Assembly (NCBI GenBank): GCA_964567755.1
Contig: CAZMNW010000042.1
Coordinates: forward strand, 9,998 to 73,997
Reading direction: 5' to 3'
Length of the DNA stretch: 64,000 bases
DNA from: DASRJW01 sp964567755
GTDB taxonomy: Bacteria; Krumholzibacteriota; Krumholzibacteriia; G020349025
Shown: positions 7,602 through 16,741 of the stretch, piece by piece
How positions within the stretch are numbered: the first letter of the stretch is position 1
Layout of the letters: each line of letters starts with the position of its first letter
The notes under the pieces: generated by a model
Seen by the model: only the letters and a program-made list of their open reading frames with translations
Database searches by the model: none
Told to the model about the DNA's origin: nothing
Made by a program: the position numbers and the translations under genes

Positions 7602-8900
7602 TTACGGGGTCAATCGTTGCAGCGTGCGCGGGAAAGGGATGGCCTCGCGCAGATGATGAATGCCACAGAGCCAGGAGACCGTGCGCTCCAGGCCGAGGCC
7701 GAAGCCGGCATGGGGGAAGGTGCCGAAACGACGTAGATCGAGATACCAGTTGAATGCTTGCTCGGGGAGCTGATGCTTCCGGAGCTGCTCGCGCAAGTAC
7801 TCCAAGTTGGCGCTGCGCTCACCGCCGCCGATGATTTCACCGTAGCCCTCGGGGGCCAGGAAATCCGCTGACAGGCAGGTGCGCGGATCCTGCGCGTCCG
7901 GTTCCATGTAGAAGGCCTTCACGGCCGCTGGGAAGTGATGAATGACAATAGGCGACGTGTGTTCTTCCGAAATGACGGTCTCGTCGGGTGCGCCGAAATC
8001 GCCACCCCATTCGAAAGCATGCCCTTTCGCATGCAAGAGCTTGACCGCATCGTCGTAGTGGATGCGCGCAAAGGGTCCGCGCACCGCCTCTAACTTCGAG
8101 ATGTCGCGCTCCAGGTGCTCGAGGAGCAGCTGACGGCAGTCTCGCAACACCTCGGCGATGATGAACAGGAGCAGCTCTTCGCCGAGCTGAATGACATCGT
8201 CCAAATGTGCCCAAGCGACTTCCGGCTCCACCATCCAAAATTCGGTGAGGTGGCGACGCGTTTTCGACTTTTCGGCGCGGAAGGTTGGGCCGAAAGTGTA
8301 GACCTTGCCGAAGGCAGCGGCCGTGGCTTCGTTGTAGAGCTGCCCGCTTTGTGTAAGGTAGGCCTTGTCGCCAAAGTACTCGGTCTCGAACAATGTCGTC
8401 GTGCCTTCGCATGCGTTGGGGGTGAAGATCGGCGTATCGAGCAACGTGAAGCCTCGTGAATCGAAGAAATCTCGAATTGCCTTCTGTGTGCGGGCGCGGA
8501 CTTTGAGGATCGCGAATTGTTTCTTGCTGCGCAGCCACAGGTGACGGTTGTCGAGGAGAAACGAGCTGCCATGTTCCTTGGGCGTGATGGGGAATTCGTC
8601 GGCGATCTGCACGATCTCGAAACCCTGCATGGACAGCTCGAAACCGCCCGGAGAGCGCTTGTCCTCACGCACGGTCCCCCAGACGCGCACGGAAGACTCC
8701 TGTGTCAGGCGTTCCAGTTCCGCGAAACGCTCCGCACCGATTTCCGGCTTGAAAGCCACACACTGCATGATGCCTGTGCCGTCGCGGAGCAAGAGGAAGA
8801 ACAGCTTGCCGCCTGTCCGGTAGTTGTAGACCCAGCCCTCGAGGAGGACGATTTGCCCAACATGCGGTGCGATCTCCCCGATGTACGCTTTCAGCATCAT
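7602..8900 (-). CDS. asnS: asparaginyl-tRNA synthetase
   Basis: Class II aminoacyl-tRNA synthetase that charges tRNA-Asn; 432 aa, the normal length for bacterial AsnRS. The N-terminal OB-fold anticodon-binding domain (VLLEGWVYNYRTGGKLFFL) is followed by the catalytic core with motif 2 RHLTEFWMVEPEVAWA and motif 3 FGLGLERTVSWL. The EFWMVEPE block favours AsnRS over AspRS. The start is ATGATG at 8900/8897 with GAGGGG just ahead. Upstream on the minus strand, TTGCAA (8965-8970) and TAACTT (8943-8948), 16 bp apart, form a plausible promoter. Confidence 0.95.
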   Translation of the reverse strand: MMLKAYIGEIAPHVGQIVLLEGWVYNYRTGGKLFFLLLRDGTGIMQCVAFKPEIGAERFAELERLTQESSVRVWGTVREDKRSPGGFELSMQGFEIVQIADEFPITPKEHGSSFLLDNRHLWLRSKKQFAILKVRARTQKAIRDFFDSRGFTLLDTPIFTPNACEGTTTLFETEYFGDKAYLTQSGQLYNEATAAAFGKVYTFGPTFRAEKSKTRRHLTEFWMVEPEVAWAHLDDVIQLGEELLLFIIAEVLRDCRQLLLEHLERDISKLEAVRGPFARIHYDDAVKLLHAKGHAFEWGGDFGAPDETVISEEHTSPIVIHHFPAAVKAFYMEPDAQDPRTCLSADFLAPEGYGEIIGGGERSANLEYLREQLRKHQLPEQAFNWYLDLRRFGTFPHAGFGLGLERTVSWLCGIHHLREAIPFPRTLQRLTP

Positions 8901-8942
8901 CCCCTCATTCGTGCGCGGTTTCGCCGCTCTCCAGGCTACTCG

Positions 8943-8970
8943 AAGTTAGACTAGCCGTGCGATGTTGCAA
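8943..8970 (-). promoter_or_regulatory. candidate promoter of asnS
   Basis: Minus-strand TTGCAA, 16-bp spacer, TAACTT, about 45 bp ahead of the asnS start. The -35 is half of a perfect 12-bp palindrome TTGCAATTGCAA at 8965-8976, which could be chance or an operator. Confidence 0.4.
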
Positions 8971-9065
8971 TTGCAAGCGGGCACGGTCCTTGCCGTCGTC
9001 TTGCAGCCTTCCCAGCGAGAGCGAGTGTTCGTGCGCCAGAGAACATTCCACACGGAGACAGAGGG

Positions 9066-10880
9066 ATGAAACCTGGCTGGAGAGCCATTCTCGCCGCAGT
9101 CGCATTGCTGGCGGGGACGCACGTTGCTGCCGACGAGCTCGTTCTCCCGACGGCGCCTCTGCGTCAGTACTACGCTGCCGCGCGCGCCAATGGAGCCGAG
9201 CGTTCCGAGGCGCTCGCCCGCGCGCTCGTGGTCCTGTCGCAGGGGCAACCTGTCGAAGAGCGACTGGAGCTACTGCAACAAGCCTCGCTCGTCGACCCGA
9301 CGTGGGCCGCGCCGCACTTCGAACGCGTCGTTCTGGAACTGCACCAGCATGATCCGGCAAGCGCCAGTTTGGCGGCTCGCGACGCCGTGCGCTGCGTACT
9401 CGACGACCCGATCCAGCAGTCGGCGTGGTTGTTCCGCGCCGAGCGCGGCACCCATTCCCTGCTGCTCGCGACATTGGTCACCCTGGTTGTCCTGCTTTTT
9501 GTGCGCACGCTGTTTTTCGCCCAGCACCTCGTGGAAGCACGATCGCGGCAAATCTATATCACGGTCGTCGCCCTGGCGGCCGTCCTGTTGTGGGTGCTGT
9601 GGCAATCTCCGCTCGCGGCCCTGCTCGTGGCAATTCTGTTCCTGACGTCGTTCATGGCTCGCAAAGAGCGCCGCACGCTGGCCGCGCTCTGCGTCGCGCT
9701 CGCCTTGTGCGAGATCCCGCTGCCATGGTTGCAGACCCGCGCCATGATCCTCGATCCGGGCAGCACCAGCGCGCGTCTTGCCGCCGCACAGCGCGAGGGT
9801 GGCGACCCTCGTCTCGAGGCCAGTCTGGTGCGCGACATCCCACATGGACGCGAGCGCGAGTTCGTGCTCGGCTTGCTCGCCCGTCGCCGCGGCGATCTCG
9901 ATGCCGCCGAGCGCTACTATTCTGCGGCCATCACCGCCGACCCGAATTGGGGCTTGCCGTACGTCAATCTCGCCAATGTCTACTTCGCGCGCGGCAACAT
10001 GCAGCGCGCGGCTGCCGGCTACCGCAAGGCGCAATCATTGGCTCCGGAGAGTCCGTACGCGCACGCCAACCTGGCACAGACATACATCCGGATGCTGCAC
10101 TTCGGCGAAGCCGACCAGGAGCTGCACCGCGCTGCCGAGCTCGACTTCGACAAGATCACACAGAAACGTGCCGCTTGGGTGCACGCGCAAATTCCGCTGG
10201 TCGATGCCGTGCTCGGCCCCGAGGAAATCTTGCGTCTGGCCAGTGACGAGGCACGCGCCAAGCCGCGGCGAGCCGAACTGCTGTTGCAAAGCTGGCGTGG
10301 CGCCGGTTGGGACGGATTGTCGCCGTGGAAGACCGCGGGTGTCCTCTTCGGACTAGTGATGCTGCTCCTGTCCCGTTGGCGCGTGCGTTCCGTCGTCTTC
10401 GAATGCACTTCGTGCGCACGCGTCGTGTGTACACACTGCGCGCCGCCGCTGCGCGAAGATCGCGCTCGCGTCTGCCCGTACTGCGACCTGAACACGCCGC
10501 GCTTCGATCGTTCCGAAGCGCTCGACGTGGATGCACCGATGGTGGAGCGACAGCGCACGCGCCACGTGCAGGCGCCACGCCTTGCCGATCGCATGCCGCG
10601 CTGGGTCGGCACCCTCTTCCCCGGCGCCGCGGACTTGGCGTGTGGGGCGCCGACAGCGGCCTTGTGGACAGCGCTCGTGGCGTGGGGAGCATTGCTCGCC
10701 GTCGGCATGTTGGTGGACGCCGCCAGCGATCGCGCCGTGCCATGGTTCTCGGCCGCCAACGCCCAAGCCTTGCGCTTGGCGGTCCTCGTGTTCTTTCTGG
10801 CGCATCTGCAAGGACTGCTGCGACTCCGCCGTTCGTGGCGACGACTCGGACAGTCACTCGCGATTCCCGAGGGACGGTGA
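9066..10880 (+). CDS. TPR-repeat membrane protein with zinc ribbon
   Basis: 604 aa protein of unknown function. It has an N-terminal signal peptide (ILAAVALLAGTHVAADE), several transmembrane segments at roughly residues 130-215, a block of tetratricopeptide repeats (REFVLGLLARRRGDLDAAER, then NWGLPYVNLANVYFARGN), another membrane segment near residue 430, a four-cysteine zinc-binding module (CTSCARVVCTHC and CPYC) and a hydrophobic C-terminus. TPRs suggest protein-protein contact in or outside the membrane. It runs 3 nt ahead of the DUF4388 gene, so they share a transcript. Similar TPR/zinc-ribbon proteins occur in delta-type bacteria without a known role. Confidence 0.8.
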   Translation: MKPGWRAILAAVALLAGTHVAADELVLPTAPLRQYYAAARANGAERSEALARALVVLSQGQPVEERLELLQQASLVDPTWAAPHFERVVLELHQHDPASASLAARDAVRCVLDDPIQQSAWLFRAERGTHSLLLATLVTLVVLLFVRTLFFAQHLVEARSRQIYITVVALAAVLLWVLWQSPLAALLVAILFLTSFMARKERRTLAALCVALALCEIPLPWLQTRAMILDPGSTSARLAAAQREGGDPRLEASLVRDIPHGREREFVLGLLARRRGDLDAAERYYSAAITADPNWGLPYVNLANVYFARGNMQRAAAGYRKAQSLAPESPYAHANLAQTYIRMLHFGEADQELHRAAELDFDKITQKRAAWVHAQIPLVDAVLGPEEILRLASDEARAKPRRAELLLQSWRGAGWDGLSPWKTAGVLFGLVMLLLSRWRVRSVVFECTSCARVVCTHCAPPLREDRARVCPYCDLNTPRFDRSEALDVDAPMVERQRTRHVQAPRLADRMPRWVGTLFPGAADLACGAPTAALWTALVAWGALLAVGMLVDAASDRAVPWFSAANAQALRLAVLVFFLAHLQGLLRLRRSWRRLGQSLAIPEGR

Positions 10881-10883
10881 GCC

Positions 10884-12005
10884 ATGCAGGGCGCACTTCA
10901 AGAATTCGGCCTCGCGGAGATCTTGCAGCTCGTGGCGATGCAGCACAAGACTGGACTGCTGCGCATCGAGAGCTACGAAAAGATCCTCACCTTCTACTTC
11001 GACAAGGGCATGCTCGTCTCTTGCCGGGACCGACGCCGACTGGGTGACGACCCGTTGCTCGAATACATGAAGAAGTCCGGCTATCTCGATGCTTGGCAGA
11101 CCTTGCACCTCACCTTGGAGGTCGGGGAGAACCGCAAGGACGTGGCCGATGTGCTGCTCGAAAAGCACTTGATCACGCCGGATGAGCTGCAGCAGGCCCT
11201 GATCGACATGACGCAGGATCTCGTCTTCCGCACCTACAACTGGAAAGAGGGCACCTACCGCTTCTTGAGCGGCGAGGAATCGCTGCGCGGACTGCAGCAC
11301 ACGGTGTCGCTGAGAATGGAAGCCGTGCTTCTCGAAGCCGCACGCCGCGTCGACGAGTGGCCGCAGGTCCTGACCAAGTTGCCCAGCCCGCAGGTGCTCT
11401 TGTCACCGGTGACGGCGCTGCCGACCTCTCTCGACGAGCGTTCCCAGGCCTTGCTTTCGCGTCTGCGCAGTCCGATGCGCCTCGCCGAGCTCGTGGCCTG
11501 CGGGCGGTTGCCCGAGTTCGAGGTGTACGAAATCGTCGCCGCGGCTGCCGAGTCCGGCATCACCCAGATCCTCGAAATGCCGCTACCGGTCGAAGCCCCC
11601 AAGCCCGTCACCGAACCCGTCGCCACCGCTTCTGTCGCCGAGAAGGGACGCCAGCTGCCGCGCCCGGGGATCACGGCGCGACGGCCGCCGCGGCCGAGTC
11701 TGGTGTTGTGGGCGCTGGTCTTGTTCGCGGCCGGGTGCGGGCTGATGGTGGTCGGCTTGCGCGGCAGCAGCACGCGCCTCTCGCGGACGGAAATGGAAAT
11801 GCGCTCCGCGCGCACGACACTGCATCGCGACATCGAGGTATTCCGCGCCCTGCATGGCGGATACCCGGAGACGTTGCAGGACCTCGCCGGCGCCCAGCTC
11901 GCCAGCCCGCGACTCCTGGAGAAGGCCGATGTCGTGGCCTACGCACGCACCGAATCGGGCAAGAGCTTCGAACTGACTTACAAGGAAGACAAGCCCAGGC
12001 GTTGA
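10884..12005 (+). CDS. DUF4388 domain protein with C-terminal membrane anchor
   Basis: 373 aa. The N-terminus (FGLAEILQLVAMQHKTGLLR, then FYFDKGMLVSC) is a DUF4388 (PatA-like) domain, common in Myxococcota and other delta-type bacteria, often in gliding, polarity or signalling loci. A middle region ending near residue 225 resembles the winged-helix or general-secretion-like segments often fused to it. One transmembrane helix (LVLWALVLFAAGCGLMVVGL) follows a proline-rich stretch, then a C-terminal part resembling a pilin/pseudopilin globular domain (IEVFRALHGGYPETLQDL). Probably co-transcribed with the TPR protein upstream. Function unknown. Confidence 0.8.
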   Translation: MQGALQEFGLAEILQLVAMQHKTGLLRIESYEKILTFYFDKGMLVSCRDRRRLGDDPLLEYMKKSGYLDAWQTLHLTLEVGENRKDVADVLLEKHLITPDELQQALIDMTQDLVFRTYNWKEGTYRFLSGEESLRGLQHTVSLRMEAVLLEAARRVDEWPQVLTKLPSPQVLLSPVTALPTSLDERSQALLSRLRSPMRLAELVACGRLPEFEVYEIVAAAAESGITQILEMPLPVEAPKPVTEPVATASVAEKGRQLPRPGITARRPPRPSLVLWALVLFAAGCGLMVVGLRGSSTRLSRTEMEMRSARTTLHRDIEVFRALHGGYPETLQDLAGAQLASPRLLEKADVVAYARTESGKSFELTYKEDKPRR

Positions 12006-12038
12006 TCTTGCGCTGGTGGCGCGAGTACGCTGTCATGC

Positions 12039-12974
12039 ATGCGCCTTCTCGACTTTTTCTTCGCGCTGCGTCCCCTCGTTCTCGTCCCGGCCTGGAGCTT
12101 CTTCATTCTCGGCCAGGATCTGGTGCGATCCCATCCTGCAGGCGATGCGGCTCGGCTCACTCTGCCCGAGGGATTTCCCGCGCTCCGTTTCCTCTTGATG
12201 AGCGCGGTGCTCGCCGCCGTGCACCTCATCAATCAGATCGCCGACGCCGAGACGGATCGGCTGAATGCCAAGGGATTCTTTCTCCAACACGGCATCTTCA
12301 CGGCGCGCACGTACGCCATCGTGGCGACGTTGCTTCTGGCCGCAGGACTGGCCTTCGCCGCGGCGGCGGATGAGGCGCCGCTCCGCCTTGCCGCGGCCAC
12401 GGCCCTCGGAATCGCATACAGTCTGCCGCCGTGGCGCCTCAGCTCTCGGCCGGGCTTGGATGTAGCGGCGAATGCCATCGGTTACGGCGCGCTGGCGACG
12501 TGGCTCGGCGCCGGCGCGCTGCATGCGACCGATCTATGGGCAACGCGCCTCGGCGCGAGCATGCTCGCGGTCGCGGCGGTTTTCTTGCACACGACGCTGC
12601 TCGATGTCGAGGGCGATCGCCGCACGGGCAAGCGCACGGCGGCTGTCGCCTGGGGCGTTCAGCGCGCGCGCATTCTGGCGAGCCTGTGTGCCGTCGCCGC
12701 GGCGGTGCTGGCGGCGTTCGCAACCGCGCCCGTGCTCCTCGGCGCATGTGGCGCGCTCGCGATCTTGACCGTGGCCAGCAACCTCGCACCGCAAGCAGTC
12801 AAGAGTCAGAGTGTGAGCGTTGGCGGCACGATGCTGTTCGCCTTGGCGGCCGGGCTCCGCGCTCCAATCTTCGCCGGGGGGCTGCTCATGCTGGTCGCGA
12901 TCACGCGCGTTTACTATGCCAAGCGCTTCGCGCTCGCCTACCCAGCGTTGCGTACAACCAAAAGTGCCCCGTAA
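12039..12974 (+). CDS. UbiA-family prenyltransferase
   Basis: Membrane-bound aromatic/isoprenoid prenyltransferase of 311 aa. The first Asp-rich motif is NQIADAETDRLN and the second is DVEGDRRTGKRT, both needed for Mg-diphosphate binding. Hydrophobic helices fill the rest. The acceptor (quinone precursor, heme, chlorophyll-type or other) cannot be told from motifs. It is 33 nt downstream of the DUF4388 gene and may share its transcript. Confidence 0.88.
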   Translation: MRLLDFFFALRPLVLVPAWSFFILGQDLVRSHPAGDAARLTLPEGFPALRFLLMSAVLAAVHLINQIADAETDRLNAKGFFLQHGIFTARTYAIVATLLLAAGLAFAAAADEAPLRLAAATALGIAYSLPPWRLSSRPGLDVAANAIGYGALATWLGAGALHATDLWATRLGASMLAVAAVFLHTTLLDVEGDRRTGKRTAAVAWGVQRARILASLCAVAAAVLAAFATAPVLLGACGALAILTVASNLAPQAVKSQSVSVGGTMLFALAAGLRAPIFAGGLLMLVAITRVYYAKRFALAYPALRTTKSAP

Positions 12975-12999
12975 ACAGCACGGCTGCGATGGCGTCGGG

Positions 13000-13998
13000 T
13001 CACGCTTCGCCTGCAGAATCGGAACTCCTTGACGGGAGGGCGGCCTGGCGTGCGGTCCGTGGTGCGGGGTCGATGTTCCCGGTGTTGCGAGCCGCCAGTG
13101 CCGCCACCGCGCTCACACCGCGGGTGAAAAGATCCTGGACCCACCAGAAGCGACGCGAGGCATCGACCTTGTCGAGGACAGCGCGCGGCGAATCGACGAT
13201 GTAGACTCCGAAGCGTCGGAGCGCGAGCGGTTGCACGCGATCGTCGGGCCGGAGTGGGCTCATGGCGAATCCGAGCGCGTACCCCGCAGCGGCCGCGGCC
13301 GCGGCCACGCGCGCGTCGCAGCGTCCGAATGGATAGGACAGCGCGCGAATGGGCGCCCCCAGAGCGTCCTCCAGTCGGTGGCGCGATCCTTCGAGCTCGC
13401 GGCGTAGCGCGTGGTCGTCGAGCCGAGTGAGGTCGCGATGCGTCATCGAGTGCGAACCGATCGCGACCCCTTCGGCGTGAAGCGCGCGCAGCTCGTCCCA
13501 GTCGAGATGCCAAACACGCCGGCCCGGAAAAGGCAGATCCCAGCGCGACTTGCGCCCGGCGAAATCGGTGATGACGAACAGGAGGCTTGGAAAGGCGCGC
13601 GCGCGCAGCATCGGCCATGCCTTTGCGGCGAAGCTCGCGTAGGCATCGTCGAAGGTAATCAGGACTTCGCGCCTGGCGAGCTCCCCCGTCGGGACAAGTC
13701 GTTTGGATTTGGGCGCCGTGTGGTTGGTATCTGCTGCAGGGACCACCGTGGCGAGACAGCGCGCGAAGTGTTCGACATCGATGCCGCGGACATTGGCGCG
13801 CGTCAATGCATCCAAGTGGGCGGCGAACTGGCGCACGCTGCACCACGTGCCACCGAGCTCGGGTGTCCCCACCTTGTGATAGGCAAGCACGGCAGGCAGA
13901 CCGCCGACAGGGCGGCCGAGGAATCGTCGCCAACCCGAAGTGCCCGTCGCGAGCGCCGCGGCTGTCCCAGGCGACGCGGCGTCGAACGCTACATGCAC
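13000..13998 (-). CDS. polysaccharide deacetylase (NodB-homology)
   Basis: 332 aa carbohydrate esterase family 4 type protein, predicted to remove N-acetyl groups from a cell-surface polysaccharide. The visible NodB motifs are ITFDDAY (catalytic and metal Asp), IGSHSMTH (metal His pair) and ALSYPFGRCD. No clear signal peptide. The start is GTG at 13998, taken because it immediately follows the dut stop TAG on the same strand, with no better candidate nearby. It is the last gene of the long minus-strand block. Confidence 0.88.
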   Translation of the reverse strand: MHVAFDAASPGTAAALATGTSGWRRFLGRPVGGLPAVLAYHKVGTPELGGTWCSVRQFAAHLDALTRANVRGIDVEHFARCLATVVPAADTNHTAPKSKRLVPTGELARREVLITFDDAYASFAAKAWPMLRARAFPSLLFVITDFAGRKSRWDLPFPGRRVWHLDWDELRALHAEGVAIGSHSMTHRDLTRLDDHALRRELEGSRHRLEDALGAPIRALSYPFGRCDARVAAAAAAAGYALGFAMSPLRPDDRVQPLALRRFGVYIVDSPRAVLDKVDASRRFWWVQDLFTRGVSAVAALAARNTGNIDPAPRTARQAALPSRSSDSAGEA

Positions 13999-14493
13999 CT
14001 AACGACTCCCCGTGTGCCCGAACCCGCCGGCGCCGCGGTCGCTGGGCGCGAGCGCGCGGATCTCGAGCGCCGGATGCTCGACGCGCGCAAAGACCAGTTG
14101 CGCAATGCGATCACCACGCGCCAGTCGAAATGCCTCGGTGCCAAAGTTATAAAGCAGCACCTTCACCTCGCCGCGATAATCGCTGTCGATGGTTCCGGGA
14201 GCATTGAGGATCCCGACCTGATATTGCGCGGCGAGGCCGCTCCGCGGCCGTACCTGGGCTTCGAAACCCGCCGGGATCTCCAGACGCAGCCCCGTTGGCA
14301 CCGCGAGCAAACGCCCCGGCTCGAGGACCACGGCGTCGTCCACCGCAGCGCGAACGTCGTACCCCGAGGCGCCGGCGGTCATGCGCCCGAGAGGCGGCAG
14401 GTCCGCGGCGTGCGGCAACACGAGGACGCCAACGGGCGGCATTTCCCCTGGCCCCATGGCCGCACCTTCGCCGGCCGGACGCGAGTCACTCAT
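13999..14493 (-). CDS. dut: dUTP diphosphatase
   Basis: Hydrolyses dUTP to dUMP, keeping uracil out of DNA and feeding dTMP synthesis. 164 aa trimeric-type dUTPase with motif 1 AGASGYDVRA, motif 2 VRPRSGLA, motif 3 LNAPGTIDSDYRGEV, motif 4 GDRIAQLVF and the C-terminal P-loop-like motif 5 DRGAGGFGHTG. About 20 extra residues at the N-terminus come from a choice of several possible starts. Confidence 0.96.
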   Translation of the reverse strand: MSDSRPAGEGAAMGPGEMPPVGVLVLPHAADLPPLGRMTAGASGYDVRAAVDDAVVLEPGRLLAVPTGLRLEIPAGFEAQVRPRSGLAAQYQVGILNAPGTIDSDYRGEVKVLLYNFGTEAFRLARGDRIAQLVFARVEHPALEIRALAPSDRGAGGFGHTGSR

Positions 14494-14544
14494 CGTTGTC
14501 GGCGCTCCTTTTCAGGGTCCTGTACGCGGTCCGCGCGCGTCGAC

Positions 14545-14958
14545 TCAGCGACGCACGTTCTCCCGAAGAAATTGAATGGCGCTCGCGATCGGCGTTCCGG
14601 GTGTGAACACTGCTCGGATGCCGAGTCCGCGGCAGAATTCCAGGTCTTCCTCGGGGATGATGCCGCCGACGAAGACCAGGATGTCGCTGCCGCCCTGCTC
14701 GCGCAGCCGCTGCATGATGTCCGCGAACAGTTCGCGATGGGCGCCGGAAAGAATGGAGATCCCGATGGCGGCGACATCTTCTTGAATGGCCGCATTCACG
14801 ATCGCCTCGGGAGTCTGGCGAATGCCCGTGTAAATGACCTCCATCCCCGCTTCCTGCAACGCGCGCGCCACGTACTTGGCGCCGCGGTCGTGCCCGTCCA
14901 GGCCCGGCTTGGCGATGAGGATGCGCAGCGGACGCCGGCCTTCGTTGATTTCACTCAT
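14545..14958 (-). CDS. mcmA2: methylmalonyl-CoA mutase, cobalamin-binding subunit
   Basis: 137 aa B12-binding domain protein, the small subunit that complements the separate catalytic subunit upstream. The base-off/His-on motif is DGHDRG, with SILSGAH and VFVGGIIPEED downstream. ATG at 14958 is used; longer in-frame extensions overlap the large-subunit gene and lack coding character. The split-subunit arrangement is typical of archaea and many delta-type bacteria. Confidence 0.95.
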   Translation of the reverse strand: MSEINEGRRPLRILIAKPGLDGHDRGAKYVARALQEAGMEVIYTGIRQTPEAIVNAAIQEDVAAIGISILSGAHRELFADIMQRLREQGGSDILVFVGGIIPEEDLEFCRGLGIRAVFTPGTPIASAIQFLRENVRR

Positions 14959-14996
14959 GGTCCAGCGCCCCGGAGGTGCACGCGATGGTGTCCACT

Positions 14997-16697
14997 TCAG
15001 ATGGTGACGTCGGCGCGATACTCGCCGAACTCGGCGCGCAGCACGTCGCTGATCTCCCCCAGCGTCGCACCACGATCGACGGCCTCGACGATGGACGGCA
15101 GCAGATTGTCCTGGCCCCTGGCGACCGCGCGCACCGCGGCCAAAGTCGCATCCACCCCAGCCTGCGAGCGTTGGGCCCGGAACGCCTGCAGGCGCTGCAC
15201 TTGCTCGCGTTCGAGCGCCGGATCGACACGCAGGATCGGGATTCGCGACGGGACCTCTTCGCGAAACCGGTTGACGCCGACGACCACACGCTCCTCCTTT
15301 TCGATCTCGCGCTGCAGAGTGTAGGCAGCCTCCTGGATCTCGCGCTGGACGAATCCGCTCTCGATCGCCTGCACCATGCCGCCCAAGGCGTCGACGCGCG
15401 CGATCAGCGCGCTGGCCTGGCGTTCCATGTTCTCGGTGAGGCACTCGACGGCATAGGAACCACCGAGCGCGTCCACCGTGTTGGTGACACCGGACTCGTA
15501 CGCCAAGATCTGTTGGGTGCGCAACGCGATGCGCGCCGCGTCCTCGGTCGGCAGTGCCAGAGCCTCGTCCATGCCGTTGGTATGCAGGCTCTGTGCGCCT
15601 CCCAGCACCGCCGCCAGCGCCTGCACGGTGACACGCACGACGTTGTTCTCCGGCTGTTGCGCCGTGAGCGACGCCCCGGATGTCTGCGCGTGGAAGCGCA
15701 GCTGACAGGATTCCGCTCGTTGGGCGCCGAAGCGCGCGCGCATGAGCCGCGCCCACATGCGACGGGCGGCGCGGAACTTCGCCACTTCCTCCAGCAGATC
15801 ATTGTGCGCATTGAAGAAGAAACTCAAACGTCCGGCGAAACGATCGACATCGAGACCGGAGTCGAGCGCGGCTTGCACATAGGCGATGCCGTCGGCCAGG
15901 GTGAAGGCCACCTCTTGCACCGCCGTGGCGCCGGCTTCGCGAATGTGGTAGCCGGAGATCGAAATCGGGTTCCATTCCGGGACTTCGCGCGCGCAGAAGG
16001 CGAACATGTCGGTCACGAGCCGCATGGACGGCACCGGCGGATAAATATAGGTGCCGCGGGCGATGTACTCCTTGAGGATGTCGTTCTGCACCGTGCCGCG
16101 CAGATCGCGCCAGGCGATCCCGCGCCGGCGCGCCACCACCAAGTACATCGCCAGCAGAATCGCAGCGGTGGAGTTGATCGTCATCGAGGTGGACACGCGG
16201 TCGAGCGGGATGCCGTCGAGCAGCGTCTCCATGTCCGCGACCGTGGCGATGGCGACGCCGACCTTGCCGACCTCGCCGCGCGCGAGCGCGTGATCCGAGT
16301 CGTAGCCGATCTGCGTGCACAAGTCGAAGGCGACGGAAAGACCGGTTTGTCCGCGCTCGAGAAGATAGCGATAGCGCGCGTTCGATGCCGCCGCGGTCCC
16401 GAAGCCGGCATACTGCCGCATCGTCCACAGCCGCCCGCGATACATCGTCGGGTAGACACCGCGCGTGTACGGGAAGCTGCCTGGATAGGCGAGATCCTGC
16501 TCCGCATCGAAACTCGCAATGTCCTCCGGCGTGTACAAGCGCTGCACGGACGTGCCCGAGCAGGTGGTGAAGTCGGCGCTGCGTTCGGGCGCGTGCTGCA
16601 AGAACGGCTGCAAGACCTCGCGTTCCCACTCCGCGCGTGCGTTGGTCGGCGGTGCCGCGCGCGGCGCTGGATGACGACGGACACGATCGTGGGCCAT
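14997..16697 (-). CDS. mcmA1: methylmalonyl-CoA mutase, catalytic subunit
   Basis: Converts methylmalonyl-CoA to succinyl-CoA (propionate, odd-chain and branched-chain catabolism). 566 aa TIM barrel without the B12 domain. TMRQYAGFGTA carries the Tyr that in characterised enzymes marks methylmalonyl-CoA rather than isobutyryl-CoA mutase (Phe there). AFDLCTQIGYDSDH, MTINSTAA, YIYPPVPSMR and HAQTSGASLTAQ are also present. ATG at 16697 has GGAG 7 nt upstream; the longer open frame runs into nuoN and is not used. It starts 44 bp after nuoN and may be read through from the nuo operon. Confidence 0.94.
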   Translation of the reverse strand: MAHDRVRRHPAPRAAPPTNARAEWEREVLQPFLQHAPERSADFTTCSGTSVQRLYTPEDIASFDAEQDLAYPGSFPYTRGVYPTMYRGRLWTMRQYAGFGTAAASNARYRYLLERGQTGLSVAFDLCTQIGYDSDHALARGEVGKVGVAIATVADMETLLDGIPLDRVSTSMTINSTAAILLAMYLVVARRRGIAWRDLRGTVQNDILKEYIARGTYIYPPVPSMRLVTDMFAFCAREVPEWNPISISGYHIREAGATAVQEVAFTLADGIAYVQAALDSGLDVDRFAGRLSFFFNAHNDLLEEVAKFRAARRMWARLMRARFGAQRAESCQLRFHAQTSGASLTAQQPENNVVRVTVQALAAVLGGAQSLHTNGMDEALALPTEDAARIALRTQQILAYESGVTNTVDALGGSYAVECLTENMERQASALIARVDALGGMVQAIESGFVQREIQEAAYTLQREIEKEERVVVGVNRFREEVPSRIPILRVDPALEREQVQRLQAFRAQRSQAGVDATLAAVRAVARGQDNLLPSIVEAVDRGATLGEISDVLRAEFGEYRADVTI

Positions 16698-16741
16698 GCG
16701 ATGGCTCCGTGGCGAGGGGGTGGATCGTCGCGTCCTCAAGT

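Noticed and set aside
14997..16697. Isobutyryl-CoA mutase instead of methylmalonyl-CoA mutase
   Set aside because: RQYAGF has the Tyr typical of methylmalonyl-CoA mutase where isobutyryl-CoA mutase has Phe. This rests on one residue and is not beyond doubt.
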